NCBI GenBank assembly: GCA_937885235.1 | Contig: CAKZZK010000311.1 | Span: 1 to 21,854 of the forward strand | Direction of reading: 5' to 3' | Length of the DNA: 21,854 nucleotides | DNA from: an uncultured Treponema sp. | GTDB taxonomy: Bacteria; Spirochaetota; Spirochaetia; Treponematales; Treponemataceae | Shown: positions 7,537 to 15,655 of the stretch, one piece after another | How the letters are laid out: each line of letters starts with the position of its first letter | How positions within the stretch are numbered: position 1 is the first letter of the stretch | Notes under the pieces: generated by a model | What the model saw: only the letters and a program-made list of their open reading frames with translations | Told to the model about the DNA's origin: nothing | Databases searched by the model: none | Program-made: the position numbers and the translations under genes

Positions 7537-7565
7537 ATTCTATAGGCAGAAAAAACTCCTGTCAA
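7537..7565 (-). promoter_or_regulatory. Sigma-70-type promoter of the lipoprotein gene
   Basis: On the minus strand TTGACA (7565-7560), 17 bases, then TAGAAT (7542-7537). The leader to the ATG at 7477 is about 55 bases. This is a strong promoter for a gene whose frame is currently broken, as expected for a phase-variable gene rather than a decaying one. Confidence 0.7.
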
Positions 7566-7582
7566 GAACCAGTTTTCAAATC

Positions 7583-7714
7583 TCAATTAAAAGCTCGTTT
7601 AAATGTTATGTTGTTTTCATAATCAAAAACCACATAGCTTCCATCTTCATAGACAAGCAAGTTTTTTCGCGCAAAACAAAAATTTATAGCGAGCGTGTAT
7701 CCCCAGAACGGCGT
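7583..7714 (-). pseudogene. Possible remnant of a coding sequence
   Basis: Between in-frame stops at 7717-7715 and 7585-7583 there is an open stretch of 43 codons ending in a protein-like tail (contains NLLVYEDGSYVVFDYENN). There is no credible ATG or Shine-Dalgarno; a TTG before LVYEDG would give only about 25 residues. It lies between the lipoprotein promoter and dnaE and has the same AT-rich character as the lipoprotein gene. It could be the 3' end of a decayed gene, or chance. No clear dnaE promoter could be identified in this intergenic region. Confidence 0.25.
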
Positions 7715-7760
7715 TCAGTCCCCCCAAAATTCCACCGATAGTTATATCAAAGAGGTAGCC

Positions 7761-10700
7761 ATGGCAGACATACACGTATTCCCCGACCCGCCGGAGGGGA
7801 CTCCTGAATCGAAATTCGTCCATTTGCATGTACATTCAGACTATTCGCTCCTTGACGGCGCAAGCAAGCTGGACACGCTCATTGCGCGCGCAAAAGAGCT
7901 AAACATGAAGGCGCTTGCGCTTACGGACCACGGAAATATGTTCGGCGTGCTCAATTTTGAGCATATCTGCCACGCCAACGGCATCAATCCGCTCTGCGGC
8001 GAAGAATTCTATGTGGCGGAGGGAGACCATACAAAGCACGAAGAGCTGCCATACAGCAAAAACGGCAAGCACTCCTACTACTACCACCTCATACTCATCG
8101 CGCAGAACGACACAGGCTACCGCAACCTCTGCTGGCTCTCGTCAATCGCATACACGGAAGGCATGTACTACAAACCCCGCATAGACTGGGAGCTTTTGCA
8201 ACGCTACCACGAAGGGCTCATCTGCCTTTCGGCGTGCATACAGGGAGAAATCCCCAAGGCGCTGCTCTTTGGCGATGAAAAACGCGCCTACGAAACGGCA
8301 AAAAAGTACAAAGAGCTCTTCGGTCCCGACAAATACTACATAGAGCTGCAGGACCACGGGATTGACGAACAGAAAGAGGTGGCTCCAAAGCTCATCAAGC
8401 TGGCGCACGACCTTGACATTCCCCTCGTGGTGACGAACGACATCCACTACTGCCGCCGTGAAGATGCAGAAGCGCAGGACGTGCTCGTCTGCATAGGCAC
8501 CAAGAAGCTGCTCAGCGACAAAAACCGTATGCACTTTCAGGGCGACCAGTGGTATATGAAGACAGAGGAAGAGATGGCGCAGCTTTTCCCGATGTGCCCG
8601 GAAGCAATAGACAACACGCGGAAAATTGCGGATATGTGCCACCTCACAATCCACCAGTTCAAGACACAGGAGCTCAAAAACACCCTGCCTGTCTACCAGA
8701 TTCCCAAGGAATACGTATCGCAGGACGCATTTGTGCTCCACCTTGTGGAAGAGGGGCTGCGCAAGCGTTACAAGGCAATCACCAAGGAAATCTTAGACCG
8801 CGCCATGTACGAGCTGGGAATCATCTTCAAGATGGGCTTTTCCGGCTACTTTCTCATCGTGTGGGAGTTCATCAACTGGGCAAAGCAGAACGGCATTCCC
8901 ATGGGACCGGGGCGTGGTTCGGGAGCAGGTTCCCTCGTAGCGTATGCCATGACCATCACGGACATTGACCCCTTCCGTTTTAAGCTCATTTTTGAACGAT
9001 TTTTGAATCCTGAGCGCGTTTCCATGCCAGATTTCGACGTGGATATGGACTTTGAATTCCGCGAGAGGATTATCCAGCACACAGAGGAATGGTACGGCAT
9101 TCCGCAGGTGGGGCACATCGTTACCTTCGGCACGCTCAAGGCAAAGGCTGTCATAGCAGACGTGGGGCGCGTGCTTGACATTCCGCTTTCGGAAGTCGCC
9201 ATGCTCAAAAAGTGCATTCCCGACAATCCAAAGGCAAAACTTGCAGACGCATTCAAGGAGCCGGATCCCGACCACCCGGACAACGGCCAGCTCATTCCCT
9301 ACAAGGACGACCCGCGCTACAGGGATTTGTTCCGCCTGAGCGCAAAACTTGAAAATGTGAACCGCAACACAGGCCTGCACGCTTCCGGCATGGTCATCGG
9401 CAAAACACAGCTGCCTGACTGGGCGCCGGTATTCAAAGACGCCAAAACGGGAAAGACAGCCGTCCAGTACACGATGGACATCATCGAACCCTGCGGTCTG
9501 GTCAAATTCGACTATCTGGGGCTCAAGACACTCTCGCTTATCCGCTATGTGGAAAACATCATCAACAAGCACCGGAAGCCCGGCGAGCCAAAATTCCGCG
9601 CGGAGGAAGTGAGCGAAACCGACGAAAAGACCTTTGACCTTTTCTGCAGGGGAGACACTGTTGCCGTGTTCCAGTTTGAGTCTCCCGGTATGCAGAAGAT
9701 TTTGCGGCAGGCACAGCCCCGCTGCATAGAGGAAATAGTCGCTTTGAACGCGCTCTACCGCCCGGGGCCAATGGATTACATTCCACAATATATAGAAGGA
9801 AAATGGCATCCAGAGACCATCCACTATCCTGACCCCTGCCTTGAAGATATCCTCAAAGAGACCTACGGGGTCATGGTGTATCAGGAACAGGTCATGCAGG
9901 TGTCCCAGCGCATTGCGGGCTTTTCGCTCGGTGCCGCCGATATGCTGCGCCGCGCCATGGGAAAGAAAAAGCCGGAAGTGCTTATGGGCAAAAAGAAGGA
10001 GTTCATTGAGGGTGCGCAGAAGCAGGGATTCACCGCAGAGCACGCCGCCGACATCTTTGAAATCATGGTGCCCTTTGCGGGCTACGGATTCAACAAGTCC
10101 CACGCGGCGGCTTACTCCGTTGTGGCATACCGCACGGCATGGCTCAAGGCAAACTATCCTGCGGAATTTATGGCGGGCAACCTGACCAACGAAATCACCT
10201 CTACAGACACCCTTCCCTCGTACATTGAGGAAGCGAGAAAGATGGGCATTCCCGTTGACCCGCCGGATATAAACCGCTCCGACGCTATCTTTGACGTGGC
10301 GAACGGGCACATCGTCTTCGGGCTCATGGGCATCAAAGGCATGGGGCAGGCTTCTGCGGAAGCGATAGTCAAAGAGCGGACGGAGCACGGGCCTTTCAAG
10401 AGCTTTATGGACTTCATGGACAGAATGAAGGCGGAAGACATAAACAAGCGCGTCATAGAAGTGCTGATAAAAACCGGTGCCTTCGACAAGCTTGGTCAGG
10501 GACGCGCCACGCTCCTTGCCAACTACGAGGCGGTGATGACTTATGAAGAGAAAAAGCGCGCCGGTTCGGAATTCGGGCAGGCAAGCCTCTTTGAAGATGC
10601 CGGAGTGCAGGAATTTGCCGAATACCGCTTTACCGAGCTTGAAGAGATGCCAAAGATGGAAATGCTCAACATGGAAAAGGAGTTCATCGGCTGCTATGTG

Positions 10701-11348
10701 AGCGGGCACCCGCTTGATGACTGGCGGAAAGCAATAGAAAGCTGCGCCACCGTCACCAGCGAGAACATCGAGCGCGTGGGCAAAGAGGCAAAGGCTCTGA
10801 AAGACTCCCTTGCGGCAAGCGGGCAGAAGTCCTGGCAGCTCAAAAACAGCGGGCGCAGCTATACGGCAATCGGCATGATTCAGGAGCTCAGGCAGATTAT
10901 GACCAAGAAGGGCGAGCCCATGTGCTTTGGCAAGCTTGCGGACTTCAAGGGTTCTATAGACATCACCTTCTTCCCCAAGGTCTGGGAAGAACTGAAGGAC
11001 AAAGTGGTCAACGAAGGCGTATACGCATTCAAAGGCAAGGTAGACAGCAGCAGGGAGTCTCCGACGCTGCTCGTGGAAAGCGTAGAAGACCCCAAGACGC
11101 TGGAAGAGAAAGCCGTCACGAGCGTGCACATACAGATGGAGAACGGCTTCAAAAACGTCAAGGAAATCAACTCCCTCAAGGACTTTTTGTTTGGCGCACA
11201 GGGAAATTGTTATGTATATTTCCATATAGATGTCAACGGCAAGACCTATATTATCAAGGGAAATCCGCAGATGACGGCACCTTGCGACCACGACTTTGTG
11301 CAGTCCGTAAAGGATATGCCGTTCGTGCAGGACGTGTGGTGCGAATAA
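7761..11348 (+). CDS. dnaE: DNA polymerase III alpha subunit (DnaE)
   Basis: The replicative polymerase catalytic subunit. The 1195-residue length is normal for DnaE1. An N-terminal PHP domain begins with HLHVHSDYS (21-29) and TDHGN (55-59); its metal-binding residues look largely intact, so a proofreading or phosphatase activity is possible. The polymerase core has GPGRGSGAGSLVAY (from about 382), PDFDVD with the catalytic Asp426/Asp428 (423-428), LYRPGPM, YQEQVMQ and GFNKSHAAAYS. A clamp-binding motif QASLF lies at 940-944, matching the position of QADMF in E. coli, and an OB-fold region follows. The start chosen is the ATG at 7761 with AGAGGT just upstream; the in-frame GTG at 7695 lacks an SD and adds residues not typical of the family. 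It is followed 24 bases later by yggT. Confidence 0.97.
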   Translation: MADIHVFPDPPEGTPESKFVHLHVHSDYSLLDGASKLDTLIARAKELNMKALALTDHGNMFGVLNFEHICHANGINPLCGEEFYVAEGDHTKHEELPYSKNGKHSYYYHLILIAQNDTGYRNLCWLSSIAYTEGMYYKPRIDWELLQRYHEGLICLSACIQGEIPKALLFGDEKRAYETAKKYKELFGPDKYYIELQDHGIDEQKEVAPKLIKLAHDLDIPLVVTNDIHYCRREDAEAQDVLVCIGTKKLLSDKNRMHFQGDQWYMKTEEEMAQLFPMCPEAIDNTRKIADMCHLTIHQFKTQELKNTLPVYQIPKEYVSQDAFVLHLVEEGLRKRYKAITKEILDRAMYELGIIFKMGFSGYFLIVWEFINWAKQNGIPMGPGRGSGAGSLVAYAMTITDIDPFRFKLIFERFLNPERVSMPDFDVDMDFEFRERIIQHTEEWYGIPQVGHIVTFGTLKAKAVIADVGRVLDIPLSEVAMLKKCIPDNPKAKLADAFKEPDPDHPDNGQLIPYKDDPRYRDLFRLSAKLENVNRNTGLHASGMVIGKTQLPDWAPVFKDAKTGKTAVQYTMDIIEPCGLVKFDYLGLKTLSLIRYVENIINKHRKPGEPKFRAEEVSETDEKTFDLFCRGDTVAVFQFESPGMQKILRQAQPRCIEEIVALNALYRPGPMDYIPQYIEGKWHPETIHYPDPCLEDILKETYGVMVYQEQVMQVSQRIAGFSLGAADMLRRAMGKKKPEVLMGKKKEFIEGAQKQGFTAEHAADIFEIMVPFAGYGFNKSHAAAYSVVAYRTAWLKANYPAEFMAGNLTNEITSTDTLPSYIEEARKMGIPVDPPDINRSDAIFDVANGHIVFGLMGIKGMGQASAEAIVKERTEHGPFKSFMDFMDRMKAEDINKRVIEVLIKTGAFDKLGQGRATLLANYEAVMTYEEKKRAGSEFGQASLFEDAGVQEFAEYRFTELEEMPKMEMLNMEKEFIGCYVSGHPLDDWRKAIESCATVTSENIERVGKEAKALKDSLAASGQKSWQLKNSGRSYTAIGMIQELRQIMTKKGEPMCFGKLADFKGSIDITFFPKVWEELKDKVVNEGVYAFKGKVDSSRESPTLLVESVEDPKTLEEKAVTSVHIQMENGFKNVKEINSLKDFLFGAQGNCYVYFHIDVNGKTYIIKGNPQMTAPCDHDFVQSVKDMPFVQDVWCE

Positions 11349-11372
11349 AGAATACCTAGGGAGAAATATTTT

Positions 11373-11981
11373 ATGGAAATGTCCATGGTTAATTTCAATA
11401 TCTTTAAACTGGCGGCGGCAGTAGTATCTATCTATGCATTTTTGTGCTTTATCCGCATCATCCTCACTTGGATTCCCACGCTGGCATACAGTCCGGTGAC
11501 GCGCTTCCTTGCTTCTATCTGCGACCCTTATCTGAATCTGTTCAGGGGGATTCGTTTCCTGCGGATTGGCGGCATTGACCTGAGTCCTCTGCTTGCGCTC
11601 GGTGTGCTTGAAGCAGTGCAGATGGTGCTTGGCGGGCTTGGCTCGGGACGGATGGCGTCCATAAGTTCCTTGCTCGCCCTGCTCATACAGGTAGCGGGGC
11701 AGATTTTCTTTGCCGTGCTCCAGTTCATCATCGTCGTCCTCATCATACGGCTCATCATAGTCTTTTTGCAGCGGCAGAACTCATACAGCCCCATCTTAAG
11801 CCAGCTGGACTCCTCGCTTTCCCCCATCGTGTACGGCATTGCAAAGACATTTACCGGCGGCAAAGAGCCCTCATATAAAGCCGCACTCATCATCTCCATC
11901 ATCGCGCTCATCGTTGTTTCCGTTGTCTTTAATCTGGTACTGGGAACCATCATCCGCCTTATCGCCCTGCTGCCTTTTTAA
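11373..11981 (+). CDS. YggT family membrane protein with two YGGT domains
   Basis: An inner-membrane protein of 202 residues with hydrophobic segments at about 13-35, 58-80, 98-128 and 165-200. The motif region before DPYLNLFRGIRFLRIGGIDLSP (about 50-71) is the classic YGGT repeat; a second, more diverged copy fills the C-terminal half (LDSSLSPIVYGIAKTF and on). The exact role is unknown; relatives are linked to cell-shape maintenance and osmotic tolerance. AGGGAGA lies ten bases before the ATG; a second ATG four codons later is a possible alternative. Its TAA stop is followed immediately by the recG ATG in the same frame. Confidence 0.85.
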   Translation: MEMSMVNFNIFKLAAAVVSIYAFLCFIRIILTWIPTLAYSPVTRFLASICDPYLNLFRGIRFLRIGGIDLSPLLALGVLEAVQMVLGGLGSGRMASISSLLALLIQVAGQIFFAVLQFIIVVLIIRLIIVFLQRQNSYSPILSQLDSSLSPIVYGIAKTFTGGKEPSYKAALIISIIALIVVSVVFNLVLGTIIRLIALLPF

Positions 11982-14198
11982 ATGAAGCTGTCAGAAATCG
12001 GCACGGGGGTCGAAAGCCTGCCGGGAGTGGGGCCTGCGACGGCAAAACAGTTCTCCCGGCTCAACATATTCACCGTGTCCGACCTGCTGTCTTCTTACCC
12101 GCGCAACTATGAAGACAGGACAAAGCGGGTAAACCTCTGTGACTTTGCCCAGCATGCAAAGGTTCATACAGTGTGCAAGGTCATGGCGCACACCTGGTTT
12201 GGCTTTGGAGCGATGCGGACGCTCAAAATCGCCATCACCGACGGAACGGCGAACGCATGGCTTGTCGCCTTTAACCGCGCATTTTTGCAGAACGCCCTGC
12301 CCGTGGGCAGCATAGCGGTGGTGACGGGAAGCTTCCAGCTGCGCTATAACGAGCTGCAGGCAAGCTCCTTTGAAGTGCAGAAACTGGCAGCAGTCGGAGA
12401 GCTCGAGGACTTTCAGCACATACAGCTGCCTGACAGCCGCATATTTCCCATCTACGCGCTCACCGAAGGGCTCGCAAACAAGACGGTCTGCAAGGCTGTC
12501 GCCACTGCGCTCAAGCAGTACGGCAAGGCAATCGACAACGAGCTGCCAGACACCATTATACAGGACAGAAAGCTGCTCCCCAAAGCGCAGGCAGTGAGGC
12601 TGGTGCACAGCCCGGAAAGCATCGCCCAGATGCAGGAAGCCCGCAAGACCTTGGTCTATGAGGAGCTGTATTTCTTTGAGTACAAGATGGCTCTCCGCGC
12701 CCTTGCCCACCGGGGGACGCTTCCCTCTCAGGAAGAAACCGCAGTATTTGAGCTTGCGCGGAATTCAGCACCTCCTCCCTCCGCAGCCCCCTACTTTACC
12801 ACGCCGGACAGCATACGGGACTCGTTCATAAAAGCGCTTTCCCCCCTGCAGACAAAGCTTCACCAAGGTCTCCCCTTTCCGCTCACAGATGACCAGATGC
12901 GCGTCATCATGGAGATGGGGGCTGACATAGACAGGAGCGAGACGGACCTGAACGCCCTGCTCAACGCGCCGGACAAGCTTGACGGCATTCCCTTTTCCAT
13001 GCAGCGGCTCCTGCAAGGGGATGTCGGCAGCGGCAAAACTCTTGTCTGCTTTTTCATCTGCCTGCGCGTCATAGATTACGGGGGACAATGCGTGCTCATG
13101 GCACCGACGGAATTGCTCGCCCGCCAGCATGCGGAGAATGCGGCAAAGCTCTTGGAGCCGCTCGGCGTACATGTGGCATTTCTCACCGGCAACCTCAAGG
13201 CGTCAGGACGAGGCAGGCTTTTGCAGGCGGTGAAAGACGGCTCGGTACACATAGTGGTGGGAACCCACGCGCTCTACGGCCAGAGCGTCACATACAAAAA
13301 GCTGCACCTCGCCATCATCGATGAGCAGCACCGCTTCGGCGTAACGCAGCGGGAAGCCATAGTCGCCAAAGGCAGGGTTTCGCACAAAGAGCTGTCCCAT
13401 GCCCCAGACCTGCTCATGATGAGCGCCACACCCATTCCGCAGACGCTCGCGCTCACCGTATTCGGAGACCTCGACGTAAGCACCATCCGCACCATGCCCC
13501 CGGGGAGAAAAAGCGTAAAGACCTACCTCTGCAGGATGGGAAACGAGCACAATGTCTACAGCGCCGTCCAGAAGGAGCTGGAGGCAGGTCATCAGGCATA
13601 TTTCGTCTATCCCCGCATAAGCGAGGGGGAAGAGGCGGAGGATGCAGAAGCCCTTAAGAACGAAGTGCTTAAATCCGCAGAAGAGATGTTCACCTTTCTT
13701 TCAAAAAAGGTCTATAAAAGCTATTCCTGCGCGCTCATCCACAGCAAGGTGGCGGAAGAAGAGCAGCACAAAATACTCGAAGATTTCCGTGCAAACAAGA
13801 CGCAGGTGCTTGTCGCTACGACGGTGGTGGAAGTCGGCGTGGATGTGCCGAATGCCACCTGCATCGTCATTGAGCACGCAGACCGCTTCGGTCTGGCGGA
13901 ACTCCACCAATTGCGGGGGCGCGTGGGGCGGGGACTCTTTCAGTCATACTGCTTTTTGATTTACGGGAAAAATATCACGGAGACGGGCATTGCCCGCATG
14001 AAAGCGCTTCACGAAAGCACAGACGGCTTTGTGATTGCGGAAGAAGACCTTAAGCTGCGCGGGCCGGGGGAAGTAAACGGTACCGCGCAGTCAGGCTACC
14101 TTGCGCTCGGCATCGCTGACCTCTCCCGCGACAGGGAGATGCTCGCCATGGCAAGGCACGACGCATTTATGCAGCTCAAAAAAGAGCGCAATCTATAA
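11982..14198 (+). CDS. recG: ATP-dependent DNA helicase RecG
   Basis: A branch-migrating helicase that remodels stalled replication forks and Holliday junctions. At 738 residues it is slightly longer than E. coli RecG. The N-terminal wedge/OB region begins SLPGVGPATAKQF. The motor has Walker A GDVGSGKT (346-353), the DEQH box (447-450) followed by RFGV, motif III MSATPIPQTLALT, TTVVEVGVDVPNA and QLRGRVGRG, and the C-terminal region LRGPGEVNGTAQSG. The ATG directly abuts the yggT TAA with no spacer and no visible Shine-Dalgarno, so translation is probably coupled to yggT. It converges with the sigma-factor gene, 14 bases between stops, with no terminator hairpin seen. Confidence 0.97.
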   Translation: MKLSEIGTGVESLPGVGPATAKQFSRLNIFTVSDLLSSYPRNYEDRTKRVNLCDFAQHAKVHTVCKVMAHTWFGFGAMRTLKIAITDGTANAWLVAFNRAFLQNALPVGSIAVVTGSFQLRYNELQASSFEVQKLAAVGELEDFQHIQLPDSRIFPIYALTEGLANKTVCKAVATALKQYGKAIDNELPDTIIQDRKLLPKAQAVRLVHSPESIAQMQEARKTLVYEELYFFEYKMALRALAHRGTLPSQEETAVFELARNSAPPPSAAPYFTTPDSIRDSFIKALSPLQTKLHQGLPFPLTDDQMRVIMEMGADIDRSETDLNALLNAPDKLDGIPFSMQRLLQGDVGSGKTLVCFFICLRVIDYGGQCVLMAPTELLARQHAENAAKLLEPLGVHVAFLTGNLKASGRGRLLQAVKDGSVHIVVGTHALYGQSVTYKKLHLAIIDEQHRFGVTQREAIVAKGRVSHKELSHAPDLLMMSATPIPQTLALTVFGDLDVSTIRTMPPGRKSVKTYLCRMGNEHNVYSAVQKELEAGHQAYFVYPRISEGEEAEDAEALKNEVLKSAEEMFTFLSKKVYKSYSCALIHSKVAEEEQHKILEDFRANKTQVLVATTVVEVGVDVPNATCIVIEHADRFGLAELHQLRGRVGRGLFQSYCFLIYGKNITETGIARMKALHESTDGFVIAEEDLKLRGPGEVNGTAQSGYLALGIADLSRDREMLAMARHDAFMQLKKERNL

Positions 14199-14212
14199 AA
14201 TAAGTCCGAGGC

Positions 14213-15049
14213 TCATGCGATATATCCTTCCAAGCGCTGCATACGGAAAGGATGGTGCATACGCACAAGGGCATGCTTTTCTATCTGGCGGATGCGCTCC
14301 TTTGTCAGGTTGCAGACATCGCCGACCTCTTTCAAGGACATTGGCTTGTACCCGTTCAGACCGTAGCGCAGGCGGAGCACCTTTGCCTCGTTGGGACGCA
14401 GCGTTTTAAGCACATCGTCAATGTCCTTGCGCATAGAGGCAGTGAGCGCCTGCTCATACGGACTGGCAAAGCGGGTGTCTTCAACATGGTCGCCGATGGT
14501 GCTCTTGTTGTCGTCAGCGGACACTGTAGCGTCAAGGCTCACCATCTCGCGGGACAGGTTTATCATCTCGCGCACGTGGGAGCTTTCCATGTTCAGCATC
14601 TTGCCGATTTCCTCTATCTCCTGCTCCTCGGTCTTTCTGCCTGCCACAATCTTGCGGGCTTTCTCTATCTGCACAAGCTCATTTGCCCTGTTCAGCGGCA
14701 GGCGGATGGCGCGGCTCTTTTCACAGATGGCTTTCAGCACAGCCTGACGGATCCACCACACAGCATAGGAAATAAAATGATAGCCCTTGCTCACATCAAA
14801 GTGATCGACGGCGGTCATAAGCCCTATGTTTCCCTCGCTGACCAAATCAATAAAATCTATTCCGTGGTTCTGATACTGCTTTGCCACATTGATGACAAAA
14901 CGCAGGTTAGCACGCACAATCTTGTCTTTTGCGGCTTTATCGCCAGCTGCGGCTTTCACAGCCAGCTCTGTCTCCTCTTCACGGGACAATAATGGAATCT
15001 TGTTGATCTCTTTCAAATAAATGTTCAGTACGCTGTCATCGTTTGCCAT
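14213..15049 (-). CDS. Group-2 sigma-70 family factor (RpoD/RpoS-like)
   Basis: An RNA polymerase sigma factor of 278 residues that lacks the long N-terminal region 1.1 of a primary sigma. Region 1.2 is at about 4-35. Region 2 covers 44-110, including the core-binding and -10-recognition segments (DLVSEGNIGL 68-77, FISYAVWWIRQAVLKAI 92-108). Region 3 is at 120-175, and the region 4 helix-turn-helix is at 235-268 (LKEVGDVCNLTKERIRQIEK). It therefore probably reads promoters much like those of the housekeeping factor under some condition. SD GAGGAG lies seven bases before ATG. A sigma-54-type promoter is seen upstream, recalling rpoS control in Borrelia. I cannot assign it to RpoS by sequence alone; T. 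pallidum has, as I recall, a similar factor next to groES. Confidence 0.92.
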   Translation of the reverse strand: MANDDSVLNIYLKEINKIPLLSREEETELAVKAAAGDKAAKDKIVRANLRFVINVAKQYQNHGIDFIDLVSEGNIGLMTAVDHFDVSKGYHFISYAVWWIRQAVLKAICEKSRAIRLPLNRANELVQIEKARKIVAGRKTEEQEIEEIGKMLNMESSHVREMINLSREMVSLDATVSADDNKSTIGDHVEDTRFASPYEQALTASMRKDIDDVLKTLRPNEAKVLRLRYGLNGYKPMSLKEVGDVCNLTKERIRQIEKHALVRMHHPFRMQRLEGYIA

Positions 15050-15095
15050 ATATAATCTCCTCTAAAAGGCAAGTATGTTATCTATTGAAAGTAAT

Positions 15096-15112
15096 AGCAA
15101 TTTTTATGCCAA
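15096..15112 (-). promoter_or_regulatory. Sigma-54 (RpoN) promoter of the sigma-factor gene
   Basis: On the minus strand 15112-15096 reads TTGGCATAAAAATTGCT. GG and GC are separated by exactly ten bases and match the -24/-12 consensus (TGGCAC-N5-TTGC) in nine of the ten most conserved positions. The predicted start is near 15085, leaving a leader of about 36 bases. A weaker sigma-70 alternative overlaps it: TTGCTA (15100-15095), 17 bases, CATACT (15077-15072). Confidence 0.6.
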
Positions 15113-15148
15113 AAACGAAATTTACACTGCATTAGCGCAAAAATAGAT

Positions 15149-15180
15149 AAAAAAACGGGAAAAACAGGGCTGTTTTTTCC
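15149..15180 (-). terminator. Rho-independent terminator upstream of the sigma-factor promoter
   Basis: On the minus strand, GGAAAAAACAG (15180-15170) pairs with CTGTTTTTCC (15067 side, 15167-15158) over about ten pairs including one G-U, with a very tight loop; seven T follow (15155-15149). It would stop minus-strand transcription from groES, or from a short RNA starting in this gap, before the sigma-54 promoter. Confidence 0.6.
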
Positions 15181-15221
15181 ACAGAGGAGAAAAAAGGGGA
15201 TAAAAGACTGTATCATTTTAA

Positions 15222-15242
15222 CGCAGCGTTCATTTCACTGCG
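15222..15242. promoter_or_regulatory. Inverted repeat CGCAG-N11-CTGCG
   Basis: CGCAG at 15222-15226 and CTGCG at 15238-15242, 11 bases apart, lie about 110-130 bases upstream of the sigma-54 promoter. This is where an enhancer-binding protein would be expected to bind; it could also be the stem of a small RNA. The 301-base gap (15050-15350) otherwise holds the promoter, a terminator and a hairpin, and no coding sequence that I can support. Confidence 0.3.
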
Positions 15243-15309
15243 ATATTTTGTGTTATTTTGACTCAGATTAAAAATTACAAGGAAGGAAACTAAACAATTT
15301 GATACACGC

Positions 15310-15343
15310 AAAGCCACTCTGGCATGAGCACCAGCGTGGCTTT
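15310..15343 (-). promoter_or_regulatory. Hairpin just downstream of groES
   Basis: AAAGCCAC (15310-15317) pairs with GTGGCTTT (15336-15343), and an inner CTGG/CCAG stem follows after one mismatch, closing on an eight-base loop. It starts eight bases after the groES stop codon. No T-run follows on the minus strand, so it is more likely a 3'-end-protecting or weak termination hairpin than a standard terminator. Confidence 0.5.
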
Positions 15344-15350
15344 AAAAATT

Positions 15351-15623
15351 CTATTCAATAACGGCAATGATGTCCGCGTTCTTCAAGATGAGGTAGTCTT
15401 CGCCGTCAATCTTTATGCCGGTACCGGCATATTTATCGTACAGCACCCTGTCGCCCACCTTTACCGTAATCTTCTCCTTGTCAGTACCGGGACCTACAGC
15501 CTCTACTGTTGCCTGCTGGGTCTTCTCCTGAGCAGTGTCGGGAATGATGATGCCGCTTTTTGTCTGTGTTTCAGCGGCAGCCTGCTTCACAAGCACACGG
15601 TCTGCCAATGGCTTTACTTTCAT
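15351..15623 (-). CDS. groES: Co-chaperonin GroES (Hsp10)
   Basis: The lid of the GroEL folding chamber, cytoplasmic. The 90-residue product has the family layout: KPLADRVLVK at the start, the mobile loop with SGIIIPDTAQEKTQQATV, GPG, VKVGDRVLYDKYAGTGIKIDGEDYLIL and the terminal ADIIAVIE. The start is the ATG at 15623 with GGAGG seven bases upstream; the longer in-frame reading adds residues foreign to the family. groEL is not adjacent, as also in T. pallidum as I recall. It has its own promoter, and an inverted repeat lies in its leader. Confidence 0.97.
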   Translation of the reverse strand: MKVKPLADRVLVKQAAAETQTKSGIIIPDTAQEKTQQATVEAVGPGTDKEKITVKVGDRVLYDKYAGTGIKIDGEDYLILKNADIIAVIE

Positions 15624-15655
15624 ATAATTCCTCCAAAAGAGATTCAGTACGCTTT

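Noticed and set aside
8793..11291. Very long open frame on the minus strand opposite dnaE
   Set aside because: It lies wholly within dnaE, has no recognisable domain or SD, and is the kind of antisense open frame produced by GC-rich third positions.
11346..11372. Separate promoter or terminator between dnaE and yggT
   Set aside because: The 24-base gap holds only the yggT ribosome-binding site; the genes are most simply co-transcribed.
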